A stretch of DNA of 64,000 bases, taken from contig CP031518.1 of NCBI GenBank assembly GCA_017161305.1, forward strand, positions 2,604,001-2,668,000, written 5' to 3'. The stretch comes from Treponema ruminis. GTDB lineage: Bacteria > Spirochaetota > Spirochaetia > Treponematales > Treponemataceae. The translations under genes and the position numbers were made by a program. Shown here in pieces: positions 32,298 to 40,805 of the stretch (the first letter of the stretch is position 1; every line of letters starts with the position of its first letter). Below the pieces are notes generated by a model. It did not search any database, was not told where the DNA came from, and saw only the letters and a program-made list of their open reading frames with translations.

Positions 32298-32512
32298 AGT
32301 TAGGGTATGGAGCACCTGCGAAGCAGTTCACCGACATCCATGTCGTAACGAGCTCTTCGTTCTCGCGGTGTTTATTGACTTTAAAAGCACGCGACAGCCA
32401 TGTCGCGACCTGATAAAGCAGACATGGTTGGTGAGGAATGAGCGTTAGCGAGGTGCGGAACACCCGACCGCCGCTTGCCGGCGGTAACGCCCATAATTCT
32501 TGGCGTTATACA
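32298..32512. repeat. Mosaic palindromic element
   Basis: GC-rich block inside AT-rich DNA with at least four hairpins: CGACAT/ATGTCG near 32333, CGCGACA/TGTCGCG near 32391, CCGCCG/CGGCGG near 32470, and TAACGCC/GGCGTTA at about 32484-32509. Its ends carry related words (GGAGCACC near 32310 and GAGGTGCGGAACACCC near 32450). No open frame is supported. It could be a MITE or a large recombination site. Confidence 0.5.
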
Positions 32513-32518
32513 AAACCA

Positions 32519-32566
32519 GCCCTGCAAGAACCATTTAACTCAACGGCACTTGCAGGGCAATTTTTT
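32519..32566. terminator. Terminator downstream of the DUF3990 operon and the palindromic element
   Basis: GCCCTGCAAG (32519-32528) and CTTGCAGGGC (32549-32558) are exact reverse complements. A run of six T follows on the plus strand; the minus side has a weaker GGTTTTG tail. It begins next to the stop of the last toxin-antitoxin-like gene at 32565. Confidence 0.75.
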
Positions 32567-32786
32567 ACCTCACTCTGCTTTCCATCTCCCTATTATACTC
32601 ATCCGCAATATAATCAGGGCCGTTGCACCAAAAGGCGGTGCGCTCGTCAAAAAGCATGTTTGCTGTCTTTGATTTTATGAAACTATCAAAGGCTTTGATT
32701 TGAGGGATTTTCTTTTGTTCTGCAATTGTTTTACAGGCCATTGCGGCTAAAAGCTCCATGCTGTATTCATATTTACTTAATGCCAT
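32565..32786 (-). CDS. Small third protein of the DUF3791/DUF3990 operon
   Basis: A 73-residue protein. The N-terminal half is helical (SKYEYSMELLAAMACKTIAEQK). The second half has SFIKSKTANMLFDERTAFWCNGPDYIADEYNRE, a pattern (S.T..MLFDE.T..W..GP.YIADEY) found in small proteins next to DUF3990 genes. GGAGG lies before the ATG at 32786, which is one base after the DUF3990 stop, so it is translationally coupled. It is likely an accessory or antitoxin component; no biochemical function is known. Confidence 0.65.
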   Translation of the reverse strand: MALSKYEYSMELLAAMACKTIAEQKKIPQIKAFDSFIKSKTANMLFDERTAFWCNGPDYIADEYNREMESRVR

Positions 32787-32787
32787 T

Positions 32788-33360
32788 TTAGTCCTCCAGT
32801 TTTACAGTCTTGTAGCCCTTAAAATGCAGATTCTGAAGAACTTTTTCTGTTCTAAAACAAATCTGGTCTGAAAGATTTTCTGGAAGCAGGAATTTTATGG
32901 CAGTTTCATCGGCATCAGCCGAGCCTACTTCTCCATAAAATCCATTGATATAAGCGGTAAGCACCTGGTTTGTAGAATCATTTGCAATTTTTCCAGCAAT
33001 TATGTCAAAATTTTGCCATTTTTCAAATTCATTTTTTAAGATGCCGCTTTTTCTGTGTGCAACAACGCAATGAAGCCAGTCCGCATCGCTGGATTTGAAT
33101 TCAAAATATTTGATATCTGAAGCTTTATCGGCTTTGTATTCAAAAATAGAAATATATCCTGTTTTAGAATCTACATTTTCAACATGGTTTTTAAGGGCTT
33201 TACCAATAGCAGTTCTGATAAAACGACCAGCCTGATTATAATCTGTAGTTACATAAAAACCTTGTCCGAAATCTTTTCCAGAAGCACAGAGAGACAAATC
33301 AACCTTTTCAACAACTTTATAACTTGCATGATACAATTCTATTCCGTCTGTCAAAATCAT
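32788..33360 (-). CDS. DUF3990 protein, probable ADP-ribosyltransferase-like toxin
   Basis: A 190-residue protein with the DUF3990 pattern: ELYHASYKVVEKVDLS near the N-terminus, then GKDFGQGFYVTTDYNQAGRF (residues 29-48). DUF3990 is related to ADP-ribosyltransferase-fold toxins, where the H and the Y.T. region bind NAD. The middle carries DWLHCVVAHRK and the end KVLQNLHFKGYKTVKL. Its ATG overlaps the stop of the DUF3791 gene (ATGA), and the third gene follows after one base. This tight three-gene arrangement recurs in Firmicutes and spirochaetes and is best read as a toxin-antitoxin-like unit. Target and toxicity are not established by the sequence. Confidence 0.75.
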   Translation of the reverse strand: MILTDGIELYHASYKVVEKVDLSLCASGKDFGQGFYVTTDYNQAGRFIRTAIGKALKNHVENVDSKTGYISIFEYKADKASDIKYFEFKSSDADWLHCVVAHRKSGILKNEFEKWQNFDIIAGKIANDSTNQVLTAYINGFYGEVGSADADETAIKFLLPENLSDQICFRTEKVLQNLHFKGYKTVKLED

Positions 33361-33593
33361 ATTTCTGCTCCGTTATTTTTCAAGTAATTTTCTATATCAG
33401 CTAGGTTTGCTTCATCGCCCTGAACATGGAAAAACTCATAGCAGGTTTCAATATAATCATAAATTTTATACCTATTGAAAAGTTCGCTACACTTTTCTTC
33501 ATCGAGATTCCATTTATTCTGAGCCAAGCGAAACAAACGAATCTGAATCAAAAATAAATCATCTGCCTGTTTTTCCCCAACAAATCCGCCCAT
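33357..33593 (-). CDS. DUF3791 protein, probable antitoxin-type partner
   Basis: A 78-residue protein. The ATG at 33593 is chosen over the one at 33644 because GAGGA lies seven bases upstream. The pattern FLIQIRLFRLAQNKWNLDEEKCSELFNRYKIYDYIETCYEFFHVQG (seen in pieces along residues 14-60) and DIENYLKNNG matches DUF3791, an alpha-helical domain encoded beside DUF3990 toxins. It is the first gene of the three-gene operon and overlaps the DUF3990 start by four bases. First position and small size fit an antitoxin. Confidence 0.75.
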   Translation of the reverse strand: MGGFVGEKQADDLFLIQIRLFRLAQNKWNLDEEKCSELFNRYKIYDYIETCYEFFHVQGDEANLADIENYLKNNGAEI

Positions 33594-33708
33594 AAGCAAA
33601 TCCTCTGTAAATATAATATACCACGAATTTGCTGTAAAATCCATGATTCTTATAACTTGTGTTTTGTTAGTATTTAAATGAGACTACCCCCTTCCCCTTT
33701 CAATCAAC

Positions 33709-33737
33709 TTTAAATTTCCGCCACATTTTGCTATACT
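33709..33737 (+). promoter_or_regulatory. Promoter of the DAHP synthase fusion gene (leaderless type)
   Basis: TTTAAA (33709-33714), 17 bases, TGC-TATACT with the -10 at 33732-33737, then TCCCGC and the ATG at 33744. The layout is nearly the same as before the 5-formyl-THF cyclo-ligase gene. Confidence 0.7.
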
Positions 33738-33743
33738 TCCCGC

Positions 33744-35672
33744 ATGGTTATCGTATTAAAGAAAGACATTTCTACTTCAGAAAAAGAAAATATAAAGTCC
33801 CTTCTGGCGGCCCGTTCGCTTAAGATTAACGAGCTTAAGGGCGAAGAAAGCACTGTTTTTGCGGCGGTTGGAAAGCTTGCTATGGACGTGCGCGAGGTCG
33901 AGGTTTTGCCTGGCGTCGAGAAGGTTATTCCGATTTCTAAGCCTTACAAGATGGCTAGCCGTGAGTTCAAGCCGGAAAACAGCATTGTTGAGATTCCCAA
34001 CAACCGCGGGCAGATTATCCGTGTCGGTGGCAGCCGTCTCGTTGCAATCGCTGGTCCTTGTGCTGTCGAGAGCCGCCAGCAGATGCTTGATGCGGCAAAG
34101 GCTGTTTCTGCAAGCGGAGCGACAATGCTTCGCGGAGGTGCCTACAAACCACGCACTTCTCCTTATTCTTTCCAGGGCCTGGGCGAAGAAGGTCTTAAAT
34201 ATCTCAAGGAAGCTGGTGAAAAATACGGTCTTCCTGTTGTAACTGAAATCGTTGCTTCTGAATATATTCCTGTAATGAAGGATTATGTTGACGTTTACCA
34301 GGTCGGTGCGCGCAACATGCAAAACTTTGAGCTTTTGAAGAGGCTTGGTGCCCTTGGAAAGCCTGTCATCTTGAAGCGAGGTCTTTCTGCAACCATCGAA
34401 GAATGGCTCATGAGCGCCGAATATCTTCTTTCTTCCGGAACTGACAAGGTAATTTTGTGTGAGCGCGGAATCCGAACCTACGAAAAGGCTACTCGCAACA
34501 CTCTTGACTTGAGCGCGATTCCTGTCCTCCGAAGCATGACTCACCTTCCGATTATCGTTGATCCAAGCCATGCGCTTGGTGTGCGTGACAAGATTCCGCC
34601 GATGGCTCTTGCTTCGATTGCGGCGGGTGCAGACGGTATCATCGTTGAGGTTCACTGTCACCCTGAGCAGGCTCTTTCGGATGCGGCCCAGGCTCTCTAC
34701 CCTGCTCAGTTCGACAAAATCATGCGCGACATTGAGTCTCTTGCTCCTGTCATGGGCAAGGAAGTCGCTCATATTCGCTCGGTTGATTCCCAGAAAAAGG
34801 CAAATGCCGAAAAAATCACTCACAAAAAGCCAATCTGCGTTTTCTCAGGCATGAAGGGTGCTTACGCAGAGCAGGCAATCGAGAATTTCTTTGAGGATTC
34901 TGTCGAAGCTCAGACTGTCGACTCATTCGATGAGATTTTCCAGGCGGTAGTTGACGGAAAAGCTGATTACGGCATGGTTCCAATCGAAAATTCAACAGCA
35001 GGCTCTGTCTACAACAACTACGACAACCTTACCCGATACGAAGACATTTCAATCGTCGGCGCCCTCACTTTGAGGATCCAGCATTCCCTTCTTGCAGTAA
35101 AGGGAGCAAGTCTTGAGACAATCAAAAACGTCTACTCGCATCCTCAGGGATTGAGTCAGTGTTCTAATTTCCTCAAAAGCCAGAAGTGGAATGCCGTTGA
35201 TACAGTCTCAACTGCCACAGCGGCAGCCCTTGTTGCAGAAAAGAAAAGCACGGAAAACGCTGCAATCTGTAACGCTCGAAACGCAAAGATTTACGGTCTT
35301 GAAGTTCTCAAGGAAGGCGTGCAGAACGAGCAGAACAACTACACCCGCTTTGTCGTAATTGCGGCAAATCATATCGAAGAGCCGGTAAAACAGTGGGGCG
35401 AGCAGAAGCCGAACATGGCAAGCTTTGTCTTCACAACAAAGAACGAAGCCGGTGCCCTTTACGATGCGCTTGGCGTCTTCAAAAATGCAAGTCTCAGCAT
35501 GAACCGCCTTGAGTCCCGCCCGATTGCAGGAAAGCCGTGGAAATACTGGTTCTACTGCGACGTAGTGATTCCAAGCGAGTGCGAAAATCCAGTCGAGATG
35601 ATTACAGCCTTCAGCGAAAACTTAAAGAAAGTCGCCGAGGACGTGAGAATCTTGGGTATTTATGCAGAATAG
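33744..35672 (+). CDS. DAHP synthase / prephenate dehydratase fusion
   Basis: A 642-residue bifunctional enzyme for aromatic amino acids. Residues 1-75 are the ferredoxin-like regulatory domain of type I-beta DAHP synthases. Residues 90-340 are the catalytic barrel (AIAGPCAVES, MLRGGAYKPRTSPYSFQG, VGARNMQN, PIIVDPSHALG, GIIVEVHCHPEQALSD). After a short Lys-rich linker, residues 365-545 form prephenate dehydratase (YAEQAIENFF, GMVPIENSTAGSV, NNYTRFVVI with the conserved TRF). A C-terminal ACT domain (545-640) carries NRLESRP for phenylalanine sensing. The fusion links the first committed step of the shikimate route to the phenylalanine branch in one polypeptide. No other aro gene is adjacent. 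It is probably translated from a leaderless mRNA. Confidence 0.94.
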   Translation: MVIVLKKDISTSEKENIKSLLAARSLKINELKGEESTVFAAVGKLAMDVREVEVLPGVEKVIPISKPYKMASREFKPENSIVEIPNNRGQIIRVGGSRLVAIAGPCAVESRQQMLDAAKAVSASGATMLRGGAYKPRTSPYSFQGLGEEGLKYLKEAGEKYGLPVVTEIVASEYIPVMKDYVDVYQVGARNMQNFELLKRLGALGKPVILKRGLSATIEEWLMSAEYLLSSGTDKVILCERGIRTYEKATRNTLDLSAIPVLRSMTHLPIIVDPSHALGVRDKIPPMALASIAAGADGIIVEVHCHPEQALSDAAQALYPAQFDKIMRDIESLAPVMGKEVAHIRSVDSQKKANAEKITHKKPICVFSGMKGAYAEQAIENFFEDSVEAQTVDSFDEIFQAVVDGKADYGMVPIENSTAGSVYNNYDNLTRYEDISIVGALTLRIQHSLLAVKGASLETIKNVYSHPQGLSQCSNFLKSQKWNAVDTVSTATAAALVAEKKSTENAAICNARNAKIYGLEVLKEGVQNEQNNYTRFVVIAANHIEEPVKQWGEQKPNMASFVFTTKNEAGALYDALGVFKNASLSMNRLESRPIAGKPWKYWFYCDVVIPSECENPVEMITAFSENLKKVAEDVRILGIYAE

Positions 35673-35729
35673 GACATCCTGTCCTGACAAGTTTTCATTC
35701 TGAAAACTTGCGGGTTTTACTTTCTTTTT

Positions 35730-35782
35730 GCCGCATCCAAACAAGGGCGACAACGAATGCCCTTGATGCGGCAGTTTTTTTT
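35730..35782 (+). terminator. Terminator of the DAHP synthase fusion gene
   Basis: GCCGCATC ... GATGCGGC outer stem with an inner AAGGGC/GCCCTT stem, followed by eight T. It lies 57 bases after the stop. Confidence 0.88.
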
Positions 35783-35800
35783 ACAGCCAGAGATTCATGT

Positions 35801-36826
35801 CTATTTTACAACCTGGTTTTTGCCGTTGCGCTTGCCGTAATAGAGCTTGTCGTCAGCCTGGCGGATTATGTTTTCGTAGTCCGTCAGGTCATTGCCGGTG
35901 CACATTCCCACAGTAACGGTGACTTTGATTTTATGATCGCCGTATTCAACGGTGCTGGCCCGGATTTTGTCACAGAGGTTTTCCAGATAATCGTATGCCT
36001 CATTTTCGCCGGTCTGAGGCATGTAAAGGATGAATTCCTCGCCGCCCCATCTTACAGTTACATAGTCTTCCCGCCAGCCTTCTCCCAGGATTTTGCTAAC
36101 GGTCTTTAAAACGCTGTCGCCAGCCTGATGTCCGTAAGTGTCGTTGACCTTTTTGAAGTCGTCTATGTCAAAAATCGCAATCGTGTATTCGTTTTCATTT
36201 TCGGTCTTGTTTCGCTGCATGATGTGCTCGAAAAAACGCCGGTTAAAAAGGCCCGTCATCAAGTCATGGTTTGAACAGTAGGTAAGGGTTTCGCGGGCTG
36301 CATTCATTTCAAAGAAGTAAAGGTTTGAAATATAGAACAAAGTGAAGAGGGTTATGCCCAGGTTCATAAATCCGATTTTGCCCTTGCAAGCCTCAACAAT
36401 CGGCGCGTATTCCGGGAAGATGCAGATTTGCTTCATGTAGACAAGATAAATTGCAATCGCGTAGATGATTCCGATTCCCTGGAAAATATGCTTCATCCGT
36501 TTTTTGGGCGGAAGAAGATAGAAGACAACTGAAATCATTCCGACAACATAGAAAATGTAGCAGAAGGCCCCGCCTGCAAAAAGCTCGCTGACAAAAGAAA
36601 AAGTGATGATTTCAAAATAAGTGAAGATGACGTAAACGTCCGTGCTTTTCTTAAAAGTCTGAAGGATGACGCCATAGAAAACCGTGCTTAAAACGTTGAG
36701 GATCGAGAATGGAGTCAGCCCTAATAAATAGAAGAGAACTGCATTAAAGGCATGCACCATGAGGCACATTATCAAAAACAGCTCCGTTTTCTTTTTAGAA
36801 AGGAAATCGAGTAAACATCCGTACAT
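35801..36826 (-). CDS. Membrane-bound diguanylate cyclase (GGDEF)
   Basis: A 341-residue protein that makes c-di-GMP. Residues 1-175 hold about six hydrophobic segments (FLIMCLMVHAFNAVLFYLLG, FEIITFSFVSELF, VGMISVVFYLLP, IGIIYAIAIYLVYM, LGITLFTLFYISNLYFF), an uncharacterised membrane sensor. The cyclase domain starts YCSNHDLMTGLFNRRFFEHI and contains the active GGEEF loop (RWGGEEFILYMP) near residue 257. No RxxD inhibitory site is evident just before it. GGGAG lies before the ATG. It is transcribed alone, converging on the DAHP synthase fusion gene. Confidence 0.92.
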   Translation of the reverse strand: MYGCLLDFLSKKKTELFLIMCLMVHAFNAVLFYLLGLTPFSILNVLSTVFYGVILQTFKKSTDVYVIFTYFEIITFSFVSELFAGGAFCYIFYVVGMISVVFYLLPPKKRMKHIFQGIGIIYAIAIYLVYMKQICIFPEYAPIVEACKGKIGFMNLGITLFTLFYISNLYFFEMNAARETLTYCSNHDLMTGLFNRRFFEHIMQRNKTENENEYTIAIFDIDDFKKVNDTYGHQAGDSVLKTVSKILGEGWREDYVTVRWGGEEFILYMPQTGENEAYDYLENLCDKIRASTVEYGDHKIKVTVTVGMCTGNDLTDYENIIRQADDKLYYGKRNGKNQVVK

Positions 36827-36893
36827 AAGCTCTCCCGGAAAGTTTTCTGAAATTTATCTTATAATATTTTAACACAGAAAATCGAAAAGAAAA

Positions 36894-36933
36894 GAAAAAA
36901 AAACGCGGGCTAAAGGATTTTTCCTGCCCGCGC
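36894..36933 (-). terminator. Terminator of the GH5 gene
   Basis: Minus strand CGCGGGC / GCCCGCG perfect seven-base stem (36932-36904) with an inner AGGA/TCCT pairing, then a long T run. Confidence 0.88.
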
Positions 36934-36962
36934 CTGGTATTTAATATCAAGTCATTTGGATT

Positions 36963-38126
36963 TTAGTAATACCATGAAAGTTTTTCTCGGTTAAAGTAGC
37001 CGTGACGTTCTGCCTTGTCAGATCCTTTCGGATAAACTACCATATTATCCCAGAGAATTATAGAAATATTATTTGCCTTTCCCTGTCCATAGAAACATTC
37101 TGCCCATTTTACACGTTCAGAATAATTGTTTTTGTCAGAGGCACTAGTCTCACCAATGATTACAGGATAACCAAGAGAAGAAAGTGTTTTGAAAAGCCAG
37201 TTTTCAATATTGTCTTTGTGAGCGTTTGTAAATACGTTGTCTTTTCCCATACAGAAATCATATGGTGTGTAAGCATGAGCAGAAACAATAAGATTTTCAC
37301 CTTCAGGCATTTTCCAACCGTCAAGCATACTTGGGCTGGCAGCATAAGGTGGAACCATTACATAGCGTGTGGCATTGTTTCCGCCTGAGCTACGGATAAT
37401 ATCAAGAGCAGCCTTTTCATATTCAACGATGATTTTATTTGCGGCCTTTACTTTTGATTCAGTTCCAGAAGCCGTGTACCATTCATATGCTGTACCGACA
37501 GCACGAGGTTCATTAAGAAGCTCAAAGATAAGTTTTTCATTATAGTCCTTGAAGTAGTCGGCAACCTGAGTCCAGACAGCCTTGATGTATGCAAGAGACT
37601 GCTCCTTCAAGGCAGCATTGTTTTCTGGAACACAGAATCCGTAATTTGACTTCATCTGATCTTCGGTCATGTTGTCATGATGAATGTTGATGATTACGTT
37701 CATTCCAGCACCAATTGACCAGTCAACGATTTCCTTTACACGAGCAAGCCATTTTTCATCAATAGTATAGTTTGCATCTTTCATATGGTTGTGCCAGCTG
37801 ACAGGAACTCGAATTGTCTTGAATCCTTTAGCAGCAACGGCATCAATCATTGCCTGAGTTGTTTTTGGCATGCCCCAGCTTGTCTCTGTTGAAAGTCCGA
37901 GGTTGTTTTTGCTTCCGTCAGTTTTGGCATCAAGAGTGTTACCAAGATTCCAGCCATTTCCCCAAAGATTATTCGCAACTGTAGAAACTGCAATATTTGT
38001 GATAAGTGTTTTCTCTGTTTCTTTGCCAGAAGAATCTTTCTTTTCTTCACTGCCATCTGTCGAAGCACAGGCTGTAAGGAACAATGCGATTGAAAGAACC
38101 GCAAGCACAGTCTTAAGTCTTTTCAT
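36963..38126 (-). CDS. GH5 endoglucanase lipoprotein
   Basis: A 387-residue lipoprotein with lipobox LTAC (Cys20) and a short Ser/Lys/Glu linker. The GH5 barrel shows NLGNTLDA, TIRVPVSWHNH, INIHHDN, the acid/base Glu206 in FELLNEPR and the nucleophile Glu326 in PVIIGETSAS. These are all the residues of an active cellulase-type enzyme that cuts beta-1,4-glucan or related mixed-linkage glucan. It would sit on the outer membrane or periplasmic face. A good Shine-Dalgarno AAGGAG is present. It lies 155 bases after the GH16 gene with a terminator between, so it is probably transcribed separately within the same beta-glucan locus. There is no carbohydrate-binding module. Confidence 0.93.
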   Translation of the reverse strand: MKRLKTVLAVLSIALFLTACASTDGSEEKKDSSGKETEKTLITNIAVSTVANNLWGNGWNLGNTLDAKTDGSKNNLGLSTETSWGMPKTTQAMIDAVAAKGFKTIRVPVSWHNHMKDANYTIDEKWLARVKEIVDWSIGAGMNVIINIHHDNMTEDQMKSNYGFCVPENNAALKEQSLAYIKAVWTQVADYFKDYNEKLIFELLNEPRAVGTAYEWYTASGTESKVKAANKIIVEYEKAALDIIRSSGGNNATRYVMVPPYAASPSMLDGWKMPEGENLIVSAHAYTPYDFCMGKDNVFTNAHKDNIENWLFKTLSSLGYPVIIGETSASDKNNYSERVKWAECFYGQGKANNISIILWDNMVVYPKGSDKAERHGYFNREKLSWYY

Positions 38127-38171
38127 AAAAACTCCTTGTATCTATTACCGGTCCTGCCCGATAATGACATT

Positions 38172-38226
38172 TACAAAAAAAAGACTCCGCCACATGAATA
38201 AAATTACATCTGACGAAGTCTTTTTT
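38172..38226 (-). terminator. Terminator of the GH16 gene
   Basis: Minus strand AAAAAAGACT.CG.CA ... TG.CG.AGTCTTTTTT, an interrupted stem with a long AT-rich loop and T tail. Confidence 0.6.
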
Positions 38227-38280
38227 AATTTCCCCCATTATATGAAGGTTTGCTGCTTATTGCAACATATTTCTTGAATT

Positions 38281-40563
38281 TTATTCTGTAAGTCCGGCGA
38301 TTTCTTCGACAACAATTGCATCAAAAGTGATTGTGTGCTTTTTGTTAATCTGCTTGCCGTTTACAGAACCCATTGAAATCGTGAAGATTACCTTCTGGTC
38401 AGTGTTGTGTTTCATCTGGAATTCCCATGAATAATCCTGGAAATCTTTGCTGACGTCGAATTTGAGGGTGTCTGAATATGGAACCCAGTTGTTGTCCTTT
38501 GAACCGTCGCGCTGCAATGCGAGCATGATTGTGCGGTCAAGGTCAGACTTTGCCTTGAGGCTGATTCTGTAGAACTTGTCCTTTTCAAGGAGACATCCGT
38601 TCTGCTTGAGCTGAATCATCCAGTCCATGTTGCCAGTCTTTTCAACTGTAACCTGAGCCATTTTGCTTGCGCCCTCTTTTACGATTTCACAAGCTGCCTT
38701 TGAATTTTCGTGAGCATATACATCCCAGCCTGTCATGTCCATCTCAAAGCTGCCGTTTACGAGAACTGCATTTTCCTTGAGTGTAACATTGTCAATCCAG
38801 ACTGTAGCGCCGTCGCTGCCACAAAGAATCTCGAAGTCACGTGCACTTGAATCTTTTGCGCTGTAAACCCATTCGCATTTTGTAGCCTTTGCCGGCTTTT
38901 TACCGTTTGGCTCGCCGGCTGCAACCTTAAATTCTTTTGTCTCGCCACCGATTTTTACAGTTACAGTAGTAGCTTTTGAAGCGAATGCGTCGAATTTAAG
39001 GACATAAGCACCGCTTGAAAGTTTGATTCCAGCCTGTTTAGCGATTACGCCGTCGGCACTTGTTCCAGCCTTTGAAAGGACCTGGAGCATTCGGGCACGG
39101 TCTTTAGAAACGCTTACTTCAGCGCCAGCCTTGTTTACGATATCCCAGCTTCCGAGTCGGTTCTTTCCTTCCTGGAACTGACCGTTTACAACATAGTTTC
39201 CGTCCGGCAGACATCCCTTGTCAGCAGAAAGGTTAGCCTCACCGATTTTTTCGAGGCGGATGTTGCTGATGTGGATTGCAGCCTTTGACCCCTGAGCGCC
39301 ACAGTTGTATTCGATTCGGCAGTCAGCGTCTGAATCAGCTGTCATTACGAATTCGTAGCTGTAGTGCTTTTTGCTTGTTGTAAGCTCAACCTTTACGTCA
39401 CCGAAGCGGCGTGTGTAGTTGAAGTTAGGAGCAGAAATGCCTGTAATCATTGTTCGAGCCTCATCAGCAGAAGCATCGAATGAATAGCGGTATTTGAATC
39501 CCTTGTTGAGGGCGATTTTTGGCTGAACGTACTGAACGGAATATTCGAGACTACCTTCGCTGGTAGTCTTGATTGTGTGGTTCTTTCCGTCTGTATCAAC
39601 GCTACCCTGTCCGCCGCCGGCTGTGAGGAAGCCCCACTTGTCTTTGTTGTCAGAAACAAGGTTTCCAGAAGAATCAGCAACTGCAATTACAGGAGCATTT
39701 TTCGGTTTCTCTACGTCCTCGTTGTATTCCTTTTTCTGGTAAACTTTTACGTAGTCAACGTACATTTTTGCATCATCTTTCTTCGGGTTGAAGTCAGTTG
39801 TCTCGTCAGGATATCCGACCCATGAGCCGCCGACAGCAACGTTAAGGATGATGTAGAAAGGCTGGTCGAAAGGAGCAGGATAAGTTACCTCACCGAAGCC
39901 CTGTTTTTTTGTAAACCAGTTGTTTGCAGTATGATAGTTTACGCCGTCACAGTACCAGCGGATTTCACCAGGTTCCCACTCAACGGCGAAAACGTGGAAT
40001 TCATCAGCGAAGTTACCTTTATCAAGGACATTCTCGCCCTGGCTCATAGCGTGTGGCTCACCGAAGTGGATTGTTCCATAGAGCTTGTTTGTCTCATGGC
40101 CCATAACTTCCATGATGTCGATTTCGCCACATTTCGGCCACTGACCGTAGTAGCTCTCGTCATCCGGCATCATCCAGAAGGCAGGGAGGAAGCCCTTTCC
40201 CTTTGGAACGCGGAGTTTAGCCTCAAATCGGCCGTATGTAAAAGCGTGTTTTCCCTGAGTGTTGATTCGGCCGGAAGTATAAGCGTCCTTTCCGCCCTTC
40301 TTTGACTTGATTGCCTGAATTACGAGGCAGCCGTCTTTAAGATAAGTGTTCTTTTTTGAGTCATCATAGCTCTGAAGCTCCGCATTGACCCAGCCTGGCT
40401 CGTGGAATTCATAGTTCCAGTCTTTTGTGTTCAATTTTTTGCCGTTGAAATCTTCCTGCCAGACCAAATCAGCGTCTGTGTAAGCAGAAGGTTTGCCCTG
40501 AGCAAAAGCAAAAGTAGAAGCAAGCAGCAACGAAGAAGCCAAAATCATCTTTGTGATTTTCAT
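38281..40563 (-). CDS. GH16 beta-1,3-glucanase (laminarinase) with C-terminal binding modules
   Basis: A 760-residue secreted enzyme with signal peptide (MKITKMILASSLLLASTFAFA). Residues 30-275 are a GH16 jelly roll: WQEDFNGKKLNTKDWN, ELQSY, GRINTQGKHAFTYGRFEAKLRVP, and the active site E147-I-D149-I-M-E152, the bulged ExDxxE form typical of laminarinases. Residues about 290-750 contain three beta-sandwich modules of CBM4/9-like type (SLEYSVQYVQPKIALNKGFKYRYSF; LVNGSFEMDMTGWDVYAHENS; FYRISLKAKSD). It would degrade laminarin-like beta-1,3-glucan outside the cell. GAGGA lies before the ATG. It is upstream of the GH5 gene, near the phosphorylase candidate and the duplicated lipoprotein gene. Confidence 0.93.
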   Translation of the reverse strand: MKITKMILASSLLLASTFAFAQGKPSAYTDADLVWQEDFNGKKLNTKDWNYEFHEPGWVNAELQSYDDSKKNTYLKDGCLVIQAIKSKKGGKDAYTSGRINTQGKHAFTYGRFEAKLRVPKGKGFLPAFWMMPDDESYYGQWPKCGEIDIMEVMGHETNKLYGTIHFGEPHAMSQGENVLDKGNFADEFHVFAVEWEPGEIRWYCDGVNYHTANNWFTKKQGFGEVTYPAPFDQPFYIILNVAVGGSWVGYPDETTDFNPKKDDAKMYVDYVKVYQKKEYNEDVEKPKNAPVIAVADSSGNLVSDNKDKWGFLTAGGGQGSVDTDGKNHTIKTTSEGSLEYSVQYVQPKIALNKGFKYRYSFDASADEARTMITGISAPNFNYTRRFGDVKVELTTSKKHYSYEFVMTADSDADCRIEYNCGAQGSKAAIHISNIRLEKIGEANLSADKGCLPDGNYVVNGQFQEGKNRLGSWDIVNKAGAEVSVSKDRARMLQVLSKAGTSADGVIAKQAGIKLSSGAYVLKFDAFASKATTVTVKIGGETKEFKVAAGEPNGKKPAKATKCEWVYSAKDSSARDFEILCGSDGATVWIDNVTLKENAVLVNGSFEMDMTGWDVYAHENSKAACEIVKEGASKMAQVTVEKTGNMDWMIQLKQNGCLLEKDKFYRISLKAKSDLDRTIMLALQRDGSKDNNWVPYSDTLKFDVSKDFQDYSWEFQMKHNTDQKVIFTISMGSVNGKQINKKHTITFDAIVVEEIAGLTE

Positions 40564-40727
40564 AGTTTTTCCTCACTTTATTTAAAGGCCCGTAATACAG
40601 CAGGCCCAGTTTCCAAAGCCATTTTAAGGCGAATCGCCATAAAAACTATCGATTTTTTGTGATTTATATTAATTTTATACGACAAATACAGAAAAAGAAA
40701 TAAAAAAATCTGTAGCATAAAAGAAGA

Positions 40728-40783
40728 GAAAAACACCATGTACATTTCCACATTAACGGCAGGAACAATGCACATGGTGTTCT
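40728..40783 (-). terminator. Terminator of the duplicated-domain lipoprotein gene
   Basis: Minus strand AACACCATGT ... ACATGGTGTT, a ten-base perfect outer stem with further inner pairs, then TTTTTC. Confidence 0.82.
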
Positions 40784-40805
40784 TCAATCAATATTTTCAG
40801 TTAAA

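Noticed and set aside
32159-32413. 84-codon plus-strand frame
   Set aside because: It starts without a ribosome-binding site and runs into the palindromic element; no family pattern.
32484-32512. TAACGCC/GGCGTTA palindrome as an integron attC site
   Set aside because: The 3' core does not fit GTTRRRY, the palindrome is too short alone, and genes on both sides have different orientations. It is kept only as a low-probability idea in the findings.
33777-34823. 348-codon open frame on the minus strand
   Set aside because: It is the reverse-strand shadow of the DAHP synthase gene, has a composition unlike real proteins here and no ribosome-binding site.
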